The notes: generated from the sequence alone by a model not told the origin. Counted from the first letter of the stretch, positions 39,151 to 54,223 are shown. The stretch is DNA of 64,000 bases from Progne subis subis (GCA_022316685.1 JAKJHU010001324.1:16984-80983), one strand, 5' to 3'. Made by a program: numbers and translations.

Positions 39151-41089
39151 GAAGAGCTCTCTATGAAAGAGTAGGGTGGATTTCTCCATGTCCTTCACTG
39201 GAAACTTGGCATCCACAGGTATGGGACCATGACCTGAATGACTCAGACATGGATAAGACTCTTGTTTGGTACAATGACATCATTCATACCTCTAAGTCCT
39301 TCAGAAAAATGTCAGGAACTAAAATTAAATCTAAATTATTCATTATGTTACACAGCCTTTCTTGAAGAGGAAGTATACATCTATGACACTTGTGTTTGAA
39401 AAATCCACTTGAATTTGTATAAAATTTGCTAGTCATATTTCACTTCTCTTTGTTTTTGAGGTATGGAAAACTCCAAAGATTTCATCTGGGTTATATGAGG
39501 TAAAAAAACAAACAAAAAAAACCTCAGACAATTTTATATGAATGCTCAAAAACACAAAATGTGTTTGATTTTTTAGCAGAACTGTCAAAATTAAAACTGT
39601 AATTAAAGGAAAAAAAAACCCGATGTATTTAAAAAAAGTTGTAAGTTACTGGAGAGTTTCTATGAGAACAAATGAAGGTTACATTGAGAGTACATTACTG
39701 GTCATGAATTATTCACTGAGTTAAACAAGGCACACTAAGAAAGGAGTTTTCTCACTAGCCTAGAGCTGCCAGAGGATTGGTTGCTCATTTAAACTGGTCA
39801 GCTAGGCTCCTGCTAGAGACAGCTCTGATAGGCACTTCCTGGGGTACTCTGTTTCCATGATTCAGACATCTATTTTAAGACAGACAAAACTGCTCTTCTC
39901 AGCTGTCTGTCTTTGTGGAATATGGCTTCCTGCCTATTTTTATTAGAAACTTAGGTTCTGGGCAATACAAGATGTATTTGATAAATCCTGTGGTACCAGG
40001 ATAAAACCTATAAGCTTATATAACCTGGGGATTGCAGACTTTTTGCCTCTCTACTCTGTGGCTTGTAGTAGTTGAACTGAATGTAAATAGAACTAATTTT
40101 TTTCCTTTTATAGAAATGTAAACTTGACATATTACCACATTTGGCCACACATCTTTTCATATTTGGATTGTGTGAGAGATGAACAATGCCAAGACACTAC
40201 TGCCCCATCCCGCATTTAATGTAGCAAAAAACAAAAACAAAAACAAAACCCCAACCAAACAACAACAACAAAAGAGTAATACCTACCACTGAAAACTCAT
40301 GTAAGACCTACTTTCCTGAATATTCAGGCATCTGGAGGGAGAGATACAGCATGTTTTGATATTCATTGAGTCTAAATTTCTTCTCAGTTTAAGACTAATT
40401 TATTACATCTATCTGAACTCTTTATTCCGTATTTGTATGTTTGAATTTCCCTTTATTAAACAATGTACCAGGCACAAGAAAACCATGTTTTACTATAATT
40501 CCCAAAGAAACCCTCAGCAACACTAGCTGTAAATATCACCAGAGAAAACAGTAGCCAGAAACGTCATGTTCTTGCGGAAATGTAAATTGCCTACATTGGA
40601 TGCAAACATTTCAGTATTGCCAGTCCATTGCCATGGACAATGTGCATCTTTCCTCTTTACCCTTTTATAAGTAGGAGATACTTCGTGTGTCATCAAACAT
40701 ATCACAGCTTAGCTTATTGTATGGATAGCCACAGGGGAATGTTTATATGTAGACATCAACATACTTCCTCAGTAGTTCTGAGACTAGTACATTTTTATTT
40801 GATACCTAGCTAGTGTTTCACATACTCTAATGGTAGCCTTCTAATATGGAAAAGCAATGTATTTGATTTTCTTGATGGTCTCCTTCAAGTACTGGATTAG
40901 CAAAGCTATCTCTGTTTTTAACACTGAATTCAATCCAGCTAACTTCATTCTAGATATATGCTTCTATGTTAAATGCAGAAAGAGAGAATCTCTAACTAAA
41001 ATAAGAAAAAAAATCATCAAATCTTCCACTTTCTTTTTTTAGTTAAATAGTGTTCATCAACCTTACAACATAGTTCCTTTAAAAAAAAA

Positions 41090-42335
41090 TCATAGAAACA
41101 TAGAATGGCTTAGGTTAGAAGGGATCTTAAATATCACTTAGTTCCAACCCTTCTGCCATTGGCAGGGACACCTTCCACTGGCCCAGGCTACTCTGAGCCC
41201 CATCAAACCTAGCCATTAACAAAACCAGAAAAAGGACATTCAAAACTCTGAGCAATCTGTTCTGGTGCCCCACTACTGTCTGAATAAATAATTTCTTTCT
41301 AATATTTAATCTATTTTTTTTTTTTTTTTTTTTTAATCCTGAAACAATTCTCTCCTCCTCAATTACTATCTGCCTCTGTTAAAAGCTTTTCTCCTTCATT
41401 TTTCTAAGTCACTTTAACTATTAGAAGGCTGAAATGTGATCTTCCTGGAACCTTCTCCTCCTCAGGCTCAACAACCCCAACACTCTCAGCCTCTCTTCAT
41501 AGAAAAGGAACACCAGCCTGCTCATTATCTCTGTGGCCTCCTCTGGAATTGCTCCAATAGCTCCTTCCTCTGCCAGGGCCCCCAGATCTGGATGCAGCAC
41601 TGCACTCATCAGAGCAGAGCAGAAGGACAGACAGAATCCCCCTCCTCTCGGCTGGCCACTCTACTTTGGATACAGCCCAGAACGCGTTTGGCTTTCTGGG
41701 CTGACAGAGTACATTGCTGGGTCGTGTCCTGCTTTTCAGACATGAGAACATCCAAGCCCTTCTTGGCAGGGCTGCTCTCAGTAAGTTCTCTCAGTTCTGT
41801 ACTCACATCTGGGACTGCTCTGAGTGTGGTGCAGCACCTTGCACTCGGACTTTTTTAGCATCCTTAGCTTCTCCTGGTCTCAGTTTCCAAGCTTGTCCAG
41901 GTGCCCCTGGACAGCATCCCATCTTTCTGTAGTGTCACCTGCACTACTCAGCTTCCTGTCACCTGCAAATGTACTGAGGGTGCATTTGGTCCCACTGCCT
42001 CTGTCACTGACAAAGATACTGAAGAGCCCAAGTTTCAAGAGAGCCCTGAGGGACACCACTCATCACTGGCCTCCATCCGGGCACAGAGCCATTGACTGCA
42101 ACTCTCTGGCTGCGTCCATCTCACTCTTTCCTTAGTTTACCCTTAAAATCCAACTCCAGATCTCCAGTTTGGAGGTTATGATTCCATGTGGAACTGTGTT
42201 TAAACCTTTCAGAAGCCCAGGCAGATTATGCCAGTTGGTCTTCCCTTTTTGAGCATTGCAGTCACTCCATCACAGGAGGGCCCAAAGGTTGGTCAGGCCC
42301 ACTTTGTCCTTAGTGAAGCCATGGCTATGCAAGCA
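41090..42335 (-). mobile_element. CR1 LINE fragment, about 1.25 kb, sense on minus strand
   Basis: On the plus strand it opens with 'aatcatagaaacatagaatgg', the reverse complement of a CR1 3' tail, then 'tgccattggcagggacacct' and 'tccactggcccaggc' type text, and later 'ctgcactcatcagagcagag' and 'cccagaacgcgtttggcttt'. It continues past the ORF2 end (plus strand: 'ccctgagggacaccact', 'gaagccatggctatgc'), so it keeps more of the element than the other copies. A T22 run interrupts it at about 41313-41334. Several short frames on both strands over 41.4-42.1 kb are remnants of this element; none is intact. Boundaries are approximate. Confidence 0.9.
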
Positions 42336-45300
42336 TTGCTAAAGGCAACTACTGACATTAAATGTTGGCTGCAATAATATATTCTTTTAATTTGCATGCT
42401 CATATGCATGTATTTAATAACTTCTAATTTAACCAGCATTCCAAATACACTGGCAGGTTCACAAATCACAGCAAGATGCACATTACTGTCTCTGGAATAC
42501 AAAGTTGTAAAAACACTGGAATTTATTTTTGCTGTTTAAGCAATTTTGTACATGCAAATAAAGTATGTCGTGCAAAGTCAATCCAGCTGATCATCATCCA
42601 GATAAAGTGACATTTAAGAAGAGAGAAACTGGCAGAGACTTTTTTCCCCTTTTGTTTCTATCCGTTGTGTTCTGTTACTCTGGACAGGAACACAAATAAA
42701 TTATTCACTTTTGCCTTTTACGACTTAAAAAAATTCTTGGCATCTAAAACCTTTCTCAGTTAGGAAGCCCTTTTTGCAAAGATAAGGGTGAGCTACTAAG
42801 CTGCTTTGCCTAAAACATTCTCAATCTAAAACATATTGCACTGACTGCAGGAGAAAAAACTAGGATTTCTTCAATGTTTATTTTAAACTGTTTATAACAG
42901 TGTTGATAAATTTTATAATGTTATGGATATTTGGAGCTTAGTTTCCCATCTGTTTTCTCCAAAGTCTTCCAAACAGTGCATTGGAAGTTCTAGTTTGCAT
43001 CTGCACTGTGCTTTCCTGTGGTCCTTCCACTCTGTTGCTTACTTTCTTTATGACCCTTGGCCAGATGGCCCAAAAAAGTCTTAATTTTAGAGAAAACTCT
43101 GTGCAGAAATTTTTATTCTGAAAAAGCTTACACAGAACCACTTATAGCAACCACTAATTCTGGCAATATTCTCAGAAAGGCATCCAAGGAAAATAAAGAT
43201 TCAAAAAAATTTCTAATAATTAATCAATTTTCAACTACTTAGAGCAACAGAAAAGTATTATTTTAACTCAAGTAAATGAGAAAAGCCAATTTGAAAACCA
43301 TGACTGCTAGAAGTACAATTACATTTTTCAGCTTTGCAGTTCATGAAAGGTTCATGTCCTCTTGTCTGAGGGTATACATAGGGGTTTTTTTAATATAGAC
43401 CCTCTGCCCAGTTCCAGCAAATGAAGCAGTAGAATCTGTGGCTGAGTTTCCTGATGCAAACATGTGCCAGGCTGCACATCACTGGAGGCTCAGAGATCTC
43501 AGGGAAGAGCTCTTAGGAATGCAAGGTGCCTTCAGATCAACTCATTCACAGACTTGATAGGAATGACTACAAATTTCTGAAATATAGACTGGTAGGTATT
43601 TGTACTTAATATCAGTTCTTAACTTCTAAAATACTAAGGAAGTTGGAGATGGATTGGTTTTGTTTTCAAAATAGAACAGGCTAAGTTCTGCCCTTCTAAG
43701 GTTTGAATGAAGGTATTCAAATATGTAGATACTGACAATTAAACCTGTAGTGAGAGTTCAAATATGTTAATGTTCTAAGTTCTTAATCAATGAAAGACAT
43801 TTATAGAGATGTCAGATTTATAGAAAAACACAACTCTCAAAAAGTGATTTGATGGTGCTAGAATAAAACAAACATACGGGAAAGGAAGACAAAGCCAAAG
43901 AGCACTCAAGAGGAAAGAAACGCTGAGAAGGGAACAAATAACAGGTCTGTGGAGAACAAAAAGAGAGAAACAGCTTCTATAGAACAGAAGGTGACCAGTG
44001 GGATGGTAAGAAAAATATAAGATTGAAAATAAGAATGAGTCTGTGATTCTCTTAATTTTACTGTCCAGCAAAATGGCAACTTTCAATTCCCTGTCTTGTC
44101 CTTTGCATGTCACATTGAGGGATGAGATACAACAAAGCTCATCTTGTTTTTGACCTTCCTCCATTGCTTCAGAGAGATGGTTCTAGGTTGCAGAACTTGT
44201 TTATTTTGTTTCACATGGTTCCTAGGATGATATCCAGTGCAGGGGATAAAGTATACTACAGTAATGAGAATCTGGGGATTTAAAAAAAAAAAAAACCAAA
44301 CAAAAAAAGATAGATTTGGAAATGAATTGCATTCTTAATAGAAGAAAAAATTCTACATGAAAAACCTCATTTTGTGGGTCTAAGACTTTTGTCTTTAAGC
44401 TCTGTCAAATCCTTCTGGCATGGCTTTGCTTTGTTTTTTGGAGAGCACCATCTTAAACAGGCCTCCTTCAACTCTGTAAGCCCCTTATGGCTAAGGGGTT
44501 TTCAGTGCATAAGGAAAAAAAAAAAAATTAAAAAAAATATATATATTGGAGCTTAAAAATAATATAAGTAATTTCCCTGACAAAAAGTTCTCTTCAACTA
44601 TCATCAACAAATGAAATCCTAATGAAGATAAACCATTGAACATCAGAATAGTCAAATCACTTTTCTAAATGATCATTAGGCCTCTTCTACAATACAGTCA
44701 TCCTTTCATCATTTATGTATCCTGGGAACATGAAACTTATTTAATCTTTTGTCTCTTGTAGTATGTAATGAAATTAATAACTTAATTTTTTCTCTCCTGT
44801 AGAGATTTATCCACAGATATATGGAAGTGATAGAATTTCAGTAATTCCAATTTGCAGCGTAAATATGAATCTCTGGTTTAAATATGCATATGAAGTGCAG
44901 CACGACATTCAAAGTTATCCCATTTCAGCTCTTTTGAGAGAGGTCCTTTTGATAAAGTGGAGCAGCTACAATGGAGTGACAGAACCTGTTGGTCTTCCCT
45001 TGGTAGGTATATCAGTCAAAAAATAATTTTTCCCTAAATTAGAGAGCATGACACATATTGCAAAAAAAGTACTACTAATATTATCACTGCTACAGAAAAA
45101 GTAATGTTAAAACAATAAATTCCAATAATACTTGACTTGCTTTTCTTCAGGCTTCAGATCCCCATTCTGCCCCTATGGTTTGTTTTCTTATTCATGTCTG
45201 AAATCAGTCTGAGATCTTTCAGGCTCAGTTGATGGGCCATTATTCCTGAGCAAGTAAGCATTGATACAGCAAACATGGCTATTAAGTACACAAAGTGGTA

Positions 45301-48300
45301 TTTAACTGCTCAGTATATTTAGTTTACATGACAGATTCTAGGTACACACACTGATTTTTACTCTGTTACAATTGATTTATGAATTGAAGTTGATGATTGC
45401 TAGTAACACTTTCCTGCCTCATTTTGCATTGTAATTTCAGCAAAGTCTAACTACTCAGCAGACTAATGGCTTATTTGCAATATTAGAGGAAAAAAACCCA
45501 AAAAAACAAAAAAAACCCCACAGCAATAATATATCATGACTTTTTTAGATTCAGTTTGCAGAAAGACTAAGATAGAAGCCTCACCAAACAAATGGCCCCT
45601 TGTGTTTAAAAAACCAAATCATATAACTATCAAGAACAAAATATAAAATAAATAACAGAGAATGAACAAAAGCATCTGCAGGTTTTGTAACCAGGTTTGC
45701 ATTTTAATGAACAACTGGAGACCTTCTTTACATCTCATGGCTGTATATTTTCATGTGTTCCACTGTCACTTCCATCCCTCAATATATAAAAGTTACAAAC
45801 GCAACTATGCTGAACTATCTATAGTCAAGTATTATAATTTGAATTTTGTACTAAATGATTCCATAAATCTGTTGCAGTCCATACAGTTTCTTGGTTTTAA
45901 TCAACTTGGATTATTAAGCCTGATATGTCACTTTCCTGACAATCATCTCAGCAAGATAGGTTCACTTCAGTTAACTTCATTTCCTTGGAAAACATTTGTC
46001 CCTGTAAATTTACTGGTATAAGTAGCAAAAGCTGAACTACCTCAGAATTTTTTCCCTGACCACTATTTTATGGTTTTTTTCTATTTTATATATTAAAAAA
46101 ACTCACAAAGTATGCAAATCTCAAAGTTGAACCAAATGAAATAGACGTCAAAGAGCCAGTCTTGAAATTTTTTTTCATGTACTTTTGTATAACACACCAG
46201 TGGACCCTAACTGCAGCGTGCTACAGAGCACACTTCATGAATTTGAGTGCATATCAAATTACAGGCAAAATGTATGTTTGTTTCTATAAAGTATGTGGCT
46301 TCTGTTTAATAAGTTCAGGAATATTCAACATTGATCACAATTTAAGAGTTTCAGTGTACTGTCTATTTAAACTGGGCCTCCAATTTTTTTGTTTTTGAGG
46401 GGAGAAAAATTGCAAGTTCTGTTTTAAACTAAAAAATGGAAAAGAACAGCAAAAATTCTTGACTTCCTTATCAGCAAACACTAACTCCTTGTACCATTTC
46501 AAAATAATTAAATGTAAAATTTCAAGGTGATGTTTTACACAAACTAAATTTTACACCGCTGACTGATTCACTTGACAGCAGTTCTAAGGGGGAGTAGCTG
46601 AAGCAGTACTGTTTTATTGTCTGTTACTCCAAAGTGTGCAGACCTATGGAGACACGTGGAGAAGGATTGTCATTTTGGCCCTGTGAGCTGATATTCTAGG
46701 AAATTTCAGTGCCTGCAGGCCACTTGGGTGGCCTGGATAGTACAGCAAGTAAGTTTGTAAATTAAATTTCCAGCAACATTGCTTAAATGGTATTTCCTTC
46801 ATTATAAAATTCTTTAGAGAACTTTTAAGTTTTTGCCATATTTTTTGTCAAATTTAACTGACGAAGGTATCAACAGGTACCTTGCAAATTCTGAATATTT
46901 GCCAACAAGAATCAGAAGCAAAATTTTTATAGTGATAATAAATTCACCGTGGTAGAGTAGGTTCAAAAAATAAATTAAATAAATACCTCTGCAATTACAG
47001 TGGCTGTGAAAGATACTGAATTGATAAAAAATTATGTAAAATTTTATGAAAATTGTTTGAGGCTGGAAACATGAAATTTCTGTGTGCTAGCATCACTGGC
47101 CTGCCATGTTTGTCTATGCTAGGGGTTTGCCATAAAATTTTGCCTTGAAAATGGTAATGAAGTTTTTATATGACTCCAACTGACATCTGCATCCAGGTTC
47201 TACTGGTTACTGGCAATCTGGGATGGCTCTGACCTATTTCTGGACATTACACATATTACTAGTTGTTTATTAGATAATTACTTACAATCAGTTAATTTAC
47301 ATTACTGGAAGGGGAATCCGTATCCCGTTCTCTTGATCTCAGTAAGGTGTAACCATGAAGGTGACTCACCAGAGTACATTGTCACCTCCAGGAACTCCTG
47401 TTTCTAAGGAGCTCCAAATATTGTTTTGCTATAGATGGACATCACAGATCAAAATGCTCTAGGTAACTGGGAAACAATTTCAGCTCTTCAAAACAGAGAA
47501 ATGAAAAATTTGACCTGCAGCAGTCTGATGCAGTTTTTGCTACTGAATGAACAGAGGTCTTACTGTCATACCCTCTCTTTCATTGCATACTATTCCCCCC
47601 TTAATAGTTCTTTTCTCCTTCCCACTCTTCGCTCTATAGTTTCCTATCATGTTGCCAAATAAAACTTTTATATCAAATATATAGAAGTTAATTTTGTGAC
47701 TCCTCTGAATTTTCTGCGGTTAACCATTTCTTAATTTGCAACTCTGAATTCACAGGTAATGGTATGGTAAAACCTGTTATTTGTGGATAAAAAATAATAT
47801 CAGATTGTTTCAAATTTTAACCTAAAATTGTGCTGACAAAGCCTAAGGAAATCACCAGATTATTAGAAATACAGAAAATATAGACAACAATTTCTCTATC
47901 TTCCTATATGAATTATATATGATATATGAATTTTTTTTCCACAGATATCATATCAACCAAGTGTTAATCTACCTGTAATTGAAATGATTTAATTTCTGTA
48001 AATGAAATCATTGTGTTAGTAGATATCCTTATACACAAGAAACAGAAAGAAGATAGATACAGCAGGAAATTTGTTAGCCAGAAATAAATTCCCAAAACAT
48101 GACAGAAATTCTGCAATCAATCAATAGGATAACAACTATCATTAAAAACAAATATTTAGGTTATACATAAAAATATTAAATACTGATGAACTAAAGATGA
48201 AAAAATTATTGAAGAAAAAAATTCCATTCCTTAAGGGTGTAGAACCACAATATCTTTTAAACATTACATTCATACTTTACTTTCCTAGAAGACATGGTAT

Positions 48301-49714
48301 AAATGCAAAAATAATGCTGCTGCCCAAAGTTAGGATAAGTACTGTAGGACTTCAAGTGCAGATGCCCAAAAACACTTTATATTGTTACAACAAAGAGTTT
48401 TACATTGTTTTACATTACCATAACTTGTAAAGCAGCTATTTTGAAGCAACTTTGTAAACCCAAAAACCTGGCATGAGCGAGCTCATGTCTTGCTGAAACA
48501 ATATGTACTTGGAAGCAGTTTTATCCTTTTATAGTAACAGAGTGTATGGCATTTAATGGTGAATTAAATGTTCCAGGATTAAATAAATATTTAATTGCAC
48601 CACAAGGAAATGTTATCTAAATCATTTAGGAGCATCATATGAGAAAATATTTACAATAAATTTCTAATATAATCCCTTTATTTCTCTTTATCAAATTAAG
48701 AACCTCATGAACTGCAGATCAGTTTGTTGGTTCTACATTGCAATAAATAATTTTCATTTCATCTTCTGACCACTTTTTATCCTTCTTCATTTAAACTTAC
48801 ATTAGCTATTGTAAACCATAATCAGAACAACATATTACTTCAAAATAAATGGTCCAAATTATAAAATATCTTGCCCAAAGACCAATTGTTCCTTTGAAGA
48901 GAACACAAATCCAGAAAATCTTTCTCTTAGTGGAAAGAGCAAGCACAGCATTTCCAGGACTGTCTGCTCCTTTCCCTACTTCCTAAAACAGTTGCATTTA
49001 GACAGCTGGGAAATCTGCATCTTGAAAGAATGTCAGGGAAGAAGAAGCTGGTGAGTTTTGCATGACAACATTAGTCTGGGTGAATTCCTTATACTGCTGC
49101 TTAATGGCTCTCTACTTTGAACCCCAGAAGAAAAATCAGGGCATCAGAATGACCACTCCGGGTCACACATCCACTATGCCACACATCCACTCTGTGCAGT
49201 GAAAACTAGAATTTTATTACTAAATTTTTTGTGGCTGTGGATATCAAAGTCACACCATTCTGCCTTGCTACTCTCTGAAATGATATTTCCAGTCGCACAA
49301 ACTAAATATTTTCCTTAAAGTTTATAGAATCCAGAGTTTAGACAAAAATCTCAACTGCATATTAAGAAAGCTCCTGGGTTTCCTGGTTTTGATAAACCCT
49401 TAAGGATTTAGTTGCTCAAGGACAAAGAAAAAAAGATAGGCATTAAAAAACCCTCTTTTGGTTCTCCAAGATATAACTAAAAACAGTTGGAGTTGTCTGC
49501 ACTGTAATATGTGCAAGCAGAAAACAATATAGCCCTGTAGAAAACTATGATCAATCTATTTTAATGCAACAGAAAGGATGCAAACCCTTCTTTGTCTGAA
49601 TGTTACTGCAGACCATCTGAGCCCTGAAGCAAGGACCTTTCCAGAGGAGTATTTAGGCCTCCCGTATTCCGTTCCAGGGAGCAGGAGCAGTTAGCATTAC
49701 TGACATGGCTCTGT

Positions 49715-50040
49715 CACAGAATCACAGAATCAACTAGGTTAGAAATGACCTTGGAGATCACGGAGTCCAGCATATGCCTTGTCAACTAAACCATGGCACT
49801 GAGTGCCACATCCAGTCTTTTTTTAAACACCGCCAGGGACAGTGACTCCATCACCCCCCTGGGCTGCCCATTCCAACGCCTCTCAACCACTCTCTCAGTA
49901 AAGAATTATTTTCTAATATCTAGCCTAAAATCCCCCAGGTACAGCTTAAAACTGTGTCCTCTGTCTTGTTTCTGGTTGCCTGGGAAAAGAGCCTGACCCC
50001 CACCTGGCTACAGCCTTCTTGCCATGTCATGCCATCTAGT
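49715..50040 (-). mobile_element. CR1 LINE 3'-end fragment, sense on minus strand
   Basis: Begins on the plus strand with the tandem 'cacagaatcacagaat', the reverse complement of the octamer tail typical of CR1. Then come 'gaccttggagatcac', 'gccagggacagtgactccat', 'ctgggctgcccattccaacg' and 'cctgacccccacctggctac', all well-preserved CR1 3' motifs. It looks younger than the other copies in the window, judging by motif conservation. The right boundary is approximate. Confidence 0.92.
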
Positions 50041-53000
50041 CACATTTCACCAGCCCAAAAGATTTCTCTATTGTTTATACACTCTGCAGATTCAACCACG
50101 GAAAAATTGGAGCCCTCACATTGTACTCACTAAAATCAGAGCAGCTAAAAATTTTTTGTTAGTATAAAGCTACATAAAAAGGAGGTTTTACATCAGATTT
50201 TTACAAAAACACAGTTTATGTTTTTCAGCATTTACAAAGCAGTCACATAATTTTATTGATTAGATGTTTAACAGATGCTACCTGTATTACTACACATCTA
50301 TATTTAAATATTACTTGAATTTTTAGGGTAATATATGGTGCATTTAGTAATCCAGACTGAAAATTACATATCTGTTCCTCTTTTCACGAAAGTATCACGA
50401 AAATTTCATCAGTATCACGAAACAGATTTTTAATGACATTACACTACATTTTGCAGCTGGCTGCACCTATAAATTATTTTGCCACCTGTGTTAAATAATT
50501 TTATTCTTATCTGTAAACAATAAACCCTATTTTAGTATTAATGTGTGCTTGCATATTGTAAAACCACTCTGTCTAGGATTCCTTTTGTCTCCTGTGATGC
50601 TAACCAGAGTTTATTGTAAAACAGAACCACATTTACTTCTATGCCAAAATGAGATAAGCCTCAAATATGTCATGCTCCATGTTCCAATTTACACTATATT
50701 GTGTCCAGTGGGAGAGAACTTACACCAAGACTGTGGTCAAGAGGAGACATGTAACAAACACCATTTGCCACTTACATGCTCATTAGGACTGTATGACTAC
50801 CTCATTAAGGGAATCATCTAGATGCTTGGATCAATGTTAAGAAACTACATTCCCTTTTTATTCTTTTTTTTTTTTTTTTAAAATCTCCTTCCCCACTTCC
50901 CCCCCTTTTTCTCCCCGCTGTTTGAAACATAAACATTCCTTCAAAAGTCAGCATCATCTTTCAGAAGGTTCACAAGATTAACCACATGTGCTAGACTAAC
51001 CTAAATTTCTTTCTGATTTTCAGGTTCCAATGGCACTTCTCCTGAGGAGCCCATCACTTGTAGATATTGTATGGCAAGTTTATTGGATGGTTTTTCTTAT
51101 ATGATGCTTAAAAGAAATTTAATTTTCTCCTTTGCCACCAGTAGAAACTTTGTGGATTTTACCTCCACTGTTTTAGAAATATAACCCAGTTTCTAAATTA
51201 TCGGTTGTCTGATTATTCAGTCCCTGGTTCAATGGTGTGCAAATGATGTTGAAACACTTGACTTGCCTCCAGTACATGATATAAACCAGATGAACTTTGT
51301 TGCTTAAAATAACTGGTTTCTCTGAGTTTCCAGTTTAATGTTTGCCTGATCATATTTACATTTCTTTTTTATGTCATGAGGAGGAGCAAGAAGTAAAGAA
51401 AAATGATGCAATTGGGTGGTTACCTAGAAGTTTATATACATTTCACACACTTAGGAAAACAAAGTAAATTTAAGAATGCATCCACACCTATTAGTATGTA
51501 AGAAGTAAGGGGGAAAACACATCTGTTTCATGGCGTCACATGATGCTTTTGCCTCCCACCAGAGCTGTCTGAGCAGCAGATTCTGCTCCATCTGCAATGA
51601 GTACTTCTCTGCAGCTGCCGATAGAGTTGGAGTCACAGGGTAACCCACAGCATTTATCAAACTTGGATAACTTGGAACATGGAACTTCAGCTGGAGTTGT
51701 AAGTATATTTGCCTGTTATATTTGTCCCTTTGCTTCACCTACATCTAACAAAAAATGTGAGGCCTCCCATCCTCCACCTGAAGACAATTATATCCCCTTT
51801 AAATAGTTTGGCATTTTTTCCATTTCAGGTTTCTCTATTAGCTAAACAACTTCAGCTAGTGTTAACAAGAGTTTATCTGATCCCAGTGTTTGTTCAACTG
51901 TGTCATTTACTTTTACAACTGCAACAGAAATTTGTACCAAAGCCTGTGAAAGCTAAGTCTCTGAAGAGCCAAATATTGACTGGAAATGATGCGAAGGTAA
52001 AACAAATAAAGGAAAACCAAGTTCATGTGGACAAACAATAAAGTGCTGTGTATTCACCTTCTTCCTGGAAAACTTCTGATAGTTTGTACACTTCGGTGTA
52101 GGATACACCCCCACACACGTGTTTGTATGTGTGCAGACTGTTTACATATGACACATGTATATAATGATCAAGTGTATGGATATTAATAGGAAACATCTGT
52201 GTCTTCCTACTGCTAACACTCCCCCTTCCTTCAGCTGCATGCATTATGGCATATTTCCTGAAGTACTTCTTAGCCTTCTAAAAAGTCAGAATTCCTGAAG
52301 AAGAGATACTGTTAAAAAAGCAAGCAAACAAACAAACAAACAAAAAAGGAATAACATTTTATATTTACTTATCTTAAAATATAAATATTCTTCCCATAGA
52401 AAATTATGTAAAAATATTTTCTACAAGGTTGAGTTGGTTTTTTCCCTTAAAAATGCAAAATTTCCAGAGAGATTGAAATTTTGTCTACAGAAATGATCCT
52501 TGTTGTCTTTACATAATATCTTTGTAAACTTATGAGAAAAGAGAATGAGTAGAGATGAAGAAAAAAGTACAGAGTAGTGGAAGTTAGAATACTCAACAGG
52601 GTTAAGAAGACAGAATAACTAGCCTGGCCAGTACAGACACCACCAGGAATGGGAGGTTATTTCTCACCACTCAAAACCATTAAATCAGCAAGTCTGTTAG
52701 TCTACATCAGAAATGAGATAGAGGGGAATAATAGAAGTTTCATAAGGGATTAGTTTTTTCCATGAGAATAGTAATATTATAATTCTAGACCATTTGTCCT
52801 CATCAGAAGCTCTGTGTTTACTTCTGGTCATTCTGCATTAGAAAGAGCATTGTGATAGGAGGAGGTGTTAAGAGACTGGCAACATGAGGACAAATGGACA
52901 AATTTTTTTCCATGTGAAAATTTAGTTAGAAAGCTGATGAAAAAGAGTGGCCCACAAATATATAAACCAACAAATCCTTGGCTCACAATACTTCTACTAT

Positions 53001-54219
53001 AGTGAAAATTAGACACCAGGATGAAGAAAAATTTGTACATTGTATAGGGTTCATCTGTGGAAGTGAGTGTAAACAAGTACTGCAAAAGAGAATAATTCAG
53101 CAATTTTTTTTTTTTTTTTAAATTGTATAATGATCAACATTTAGTATGAAGAAGCAAAATACTTAGACTTTCTAAGCTAAGTAATACATACAGGAAGGAG
53201 AGTTCTGGCACATTCATGCACAGGGAACTACTGAAGAAGTTGAGGACATTATTCCTCAAGGAAGATTATACTGTAACCACCAAGTTTCCTACTGGTCCTG
53301 TTCAAATATTTGTTGCTGACTGCTGGTAGAGACCAAGAGTGGATTAGTTTGCAAGGACCACCCATGTGCTGCAGTATAACTGCACCTACTGCTAAGGACA
53401 CCAGACTCATATTTGTGCCAGACCCTTCTGGTGGGCAGGAACCTCTTTTTTTCACTTTTATTTTCCTTTATTACCCCATGAGGAAAGGTGCTTTGGAGCA
53501 TTAAATTACCTTTCAGCATATTAGAGGAGTTTTCAATTAACACTCACAAATTCCTCTCATACAGAAAACCGAAACACAAAATGACCCAGAGATTATTAGG
53601 TTTCTAGGGCACAGAAATAAATTGGATTTACTAGTTCCAACAGCAAATGTCAGTTTTCCGTTAAAAAAAAAAAAATCTGTTCAGATCCACAATGGAAAAC
53701 TAATTCTAGAAAGCCATAAAATAAACATTGATATGTTACCTTTGTACTACTTTTCTTATTTAACGAGGTATCTAGAAATTAATTACAACATTTGGACATG
53801 GTACATGCTGAACTTGCGTCAGCTTGTTCCTTATGCATTCAGTATCAGATTGGATGATAGGCCTATTTATAGTGCTCCCAGAATTTGTGATACATCAGGG
53901 AATTACAAGCCAGTTACTTCTGACATTTACATAAATATTCATGGACATCTACAATTTGTAAATCAGACTGAGTATTTCCTGGTGTTTACGGTTAGTGCAA
54001 TCTTTTTATGCACCCCAAGAGATGCTAGTGTCTGGGCCTAGCCCCATCTCGAAGGCTGGCTTTGTGTGGGGACATTTTAGCCACAAATAGCAAAGCCCAA
54101 CCCCTTATTTATTGCAAACTGTAGCAACACCAATCATAGCTACCTCACTGTGTGTGAAGGCATGTTTCCCATAGTTATAAATAGATCTGGCTTCGGCTGT
54201 CAGAACATACTTAAGCATC

Positions 54220-54223
<4 letters not shown>

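Noticed and set aside
41421..42135. Cluster of overlapping ORFs on both strands, up to 140 codons
   Set aside because: All lie in the CR1 fragment at 41.1-42.3 kb; they are remnants of its ORF2 and their shadows.
45693..46018. Plus-strand frame of about 109 codons with a possible acceptor and a phase-0 donor, considered as a further exon of the antisense chain
   Set aside because: The acceptor has no good pyrimidine tract, the donor gtataag is weak, and the Asn/Phe/Leu/His-rich composition is what AT-rich noncoding sequence gives.
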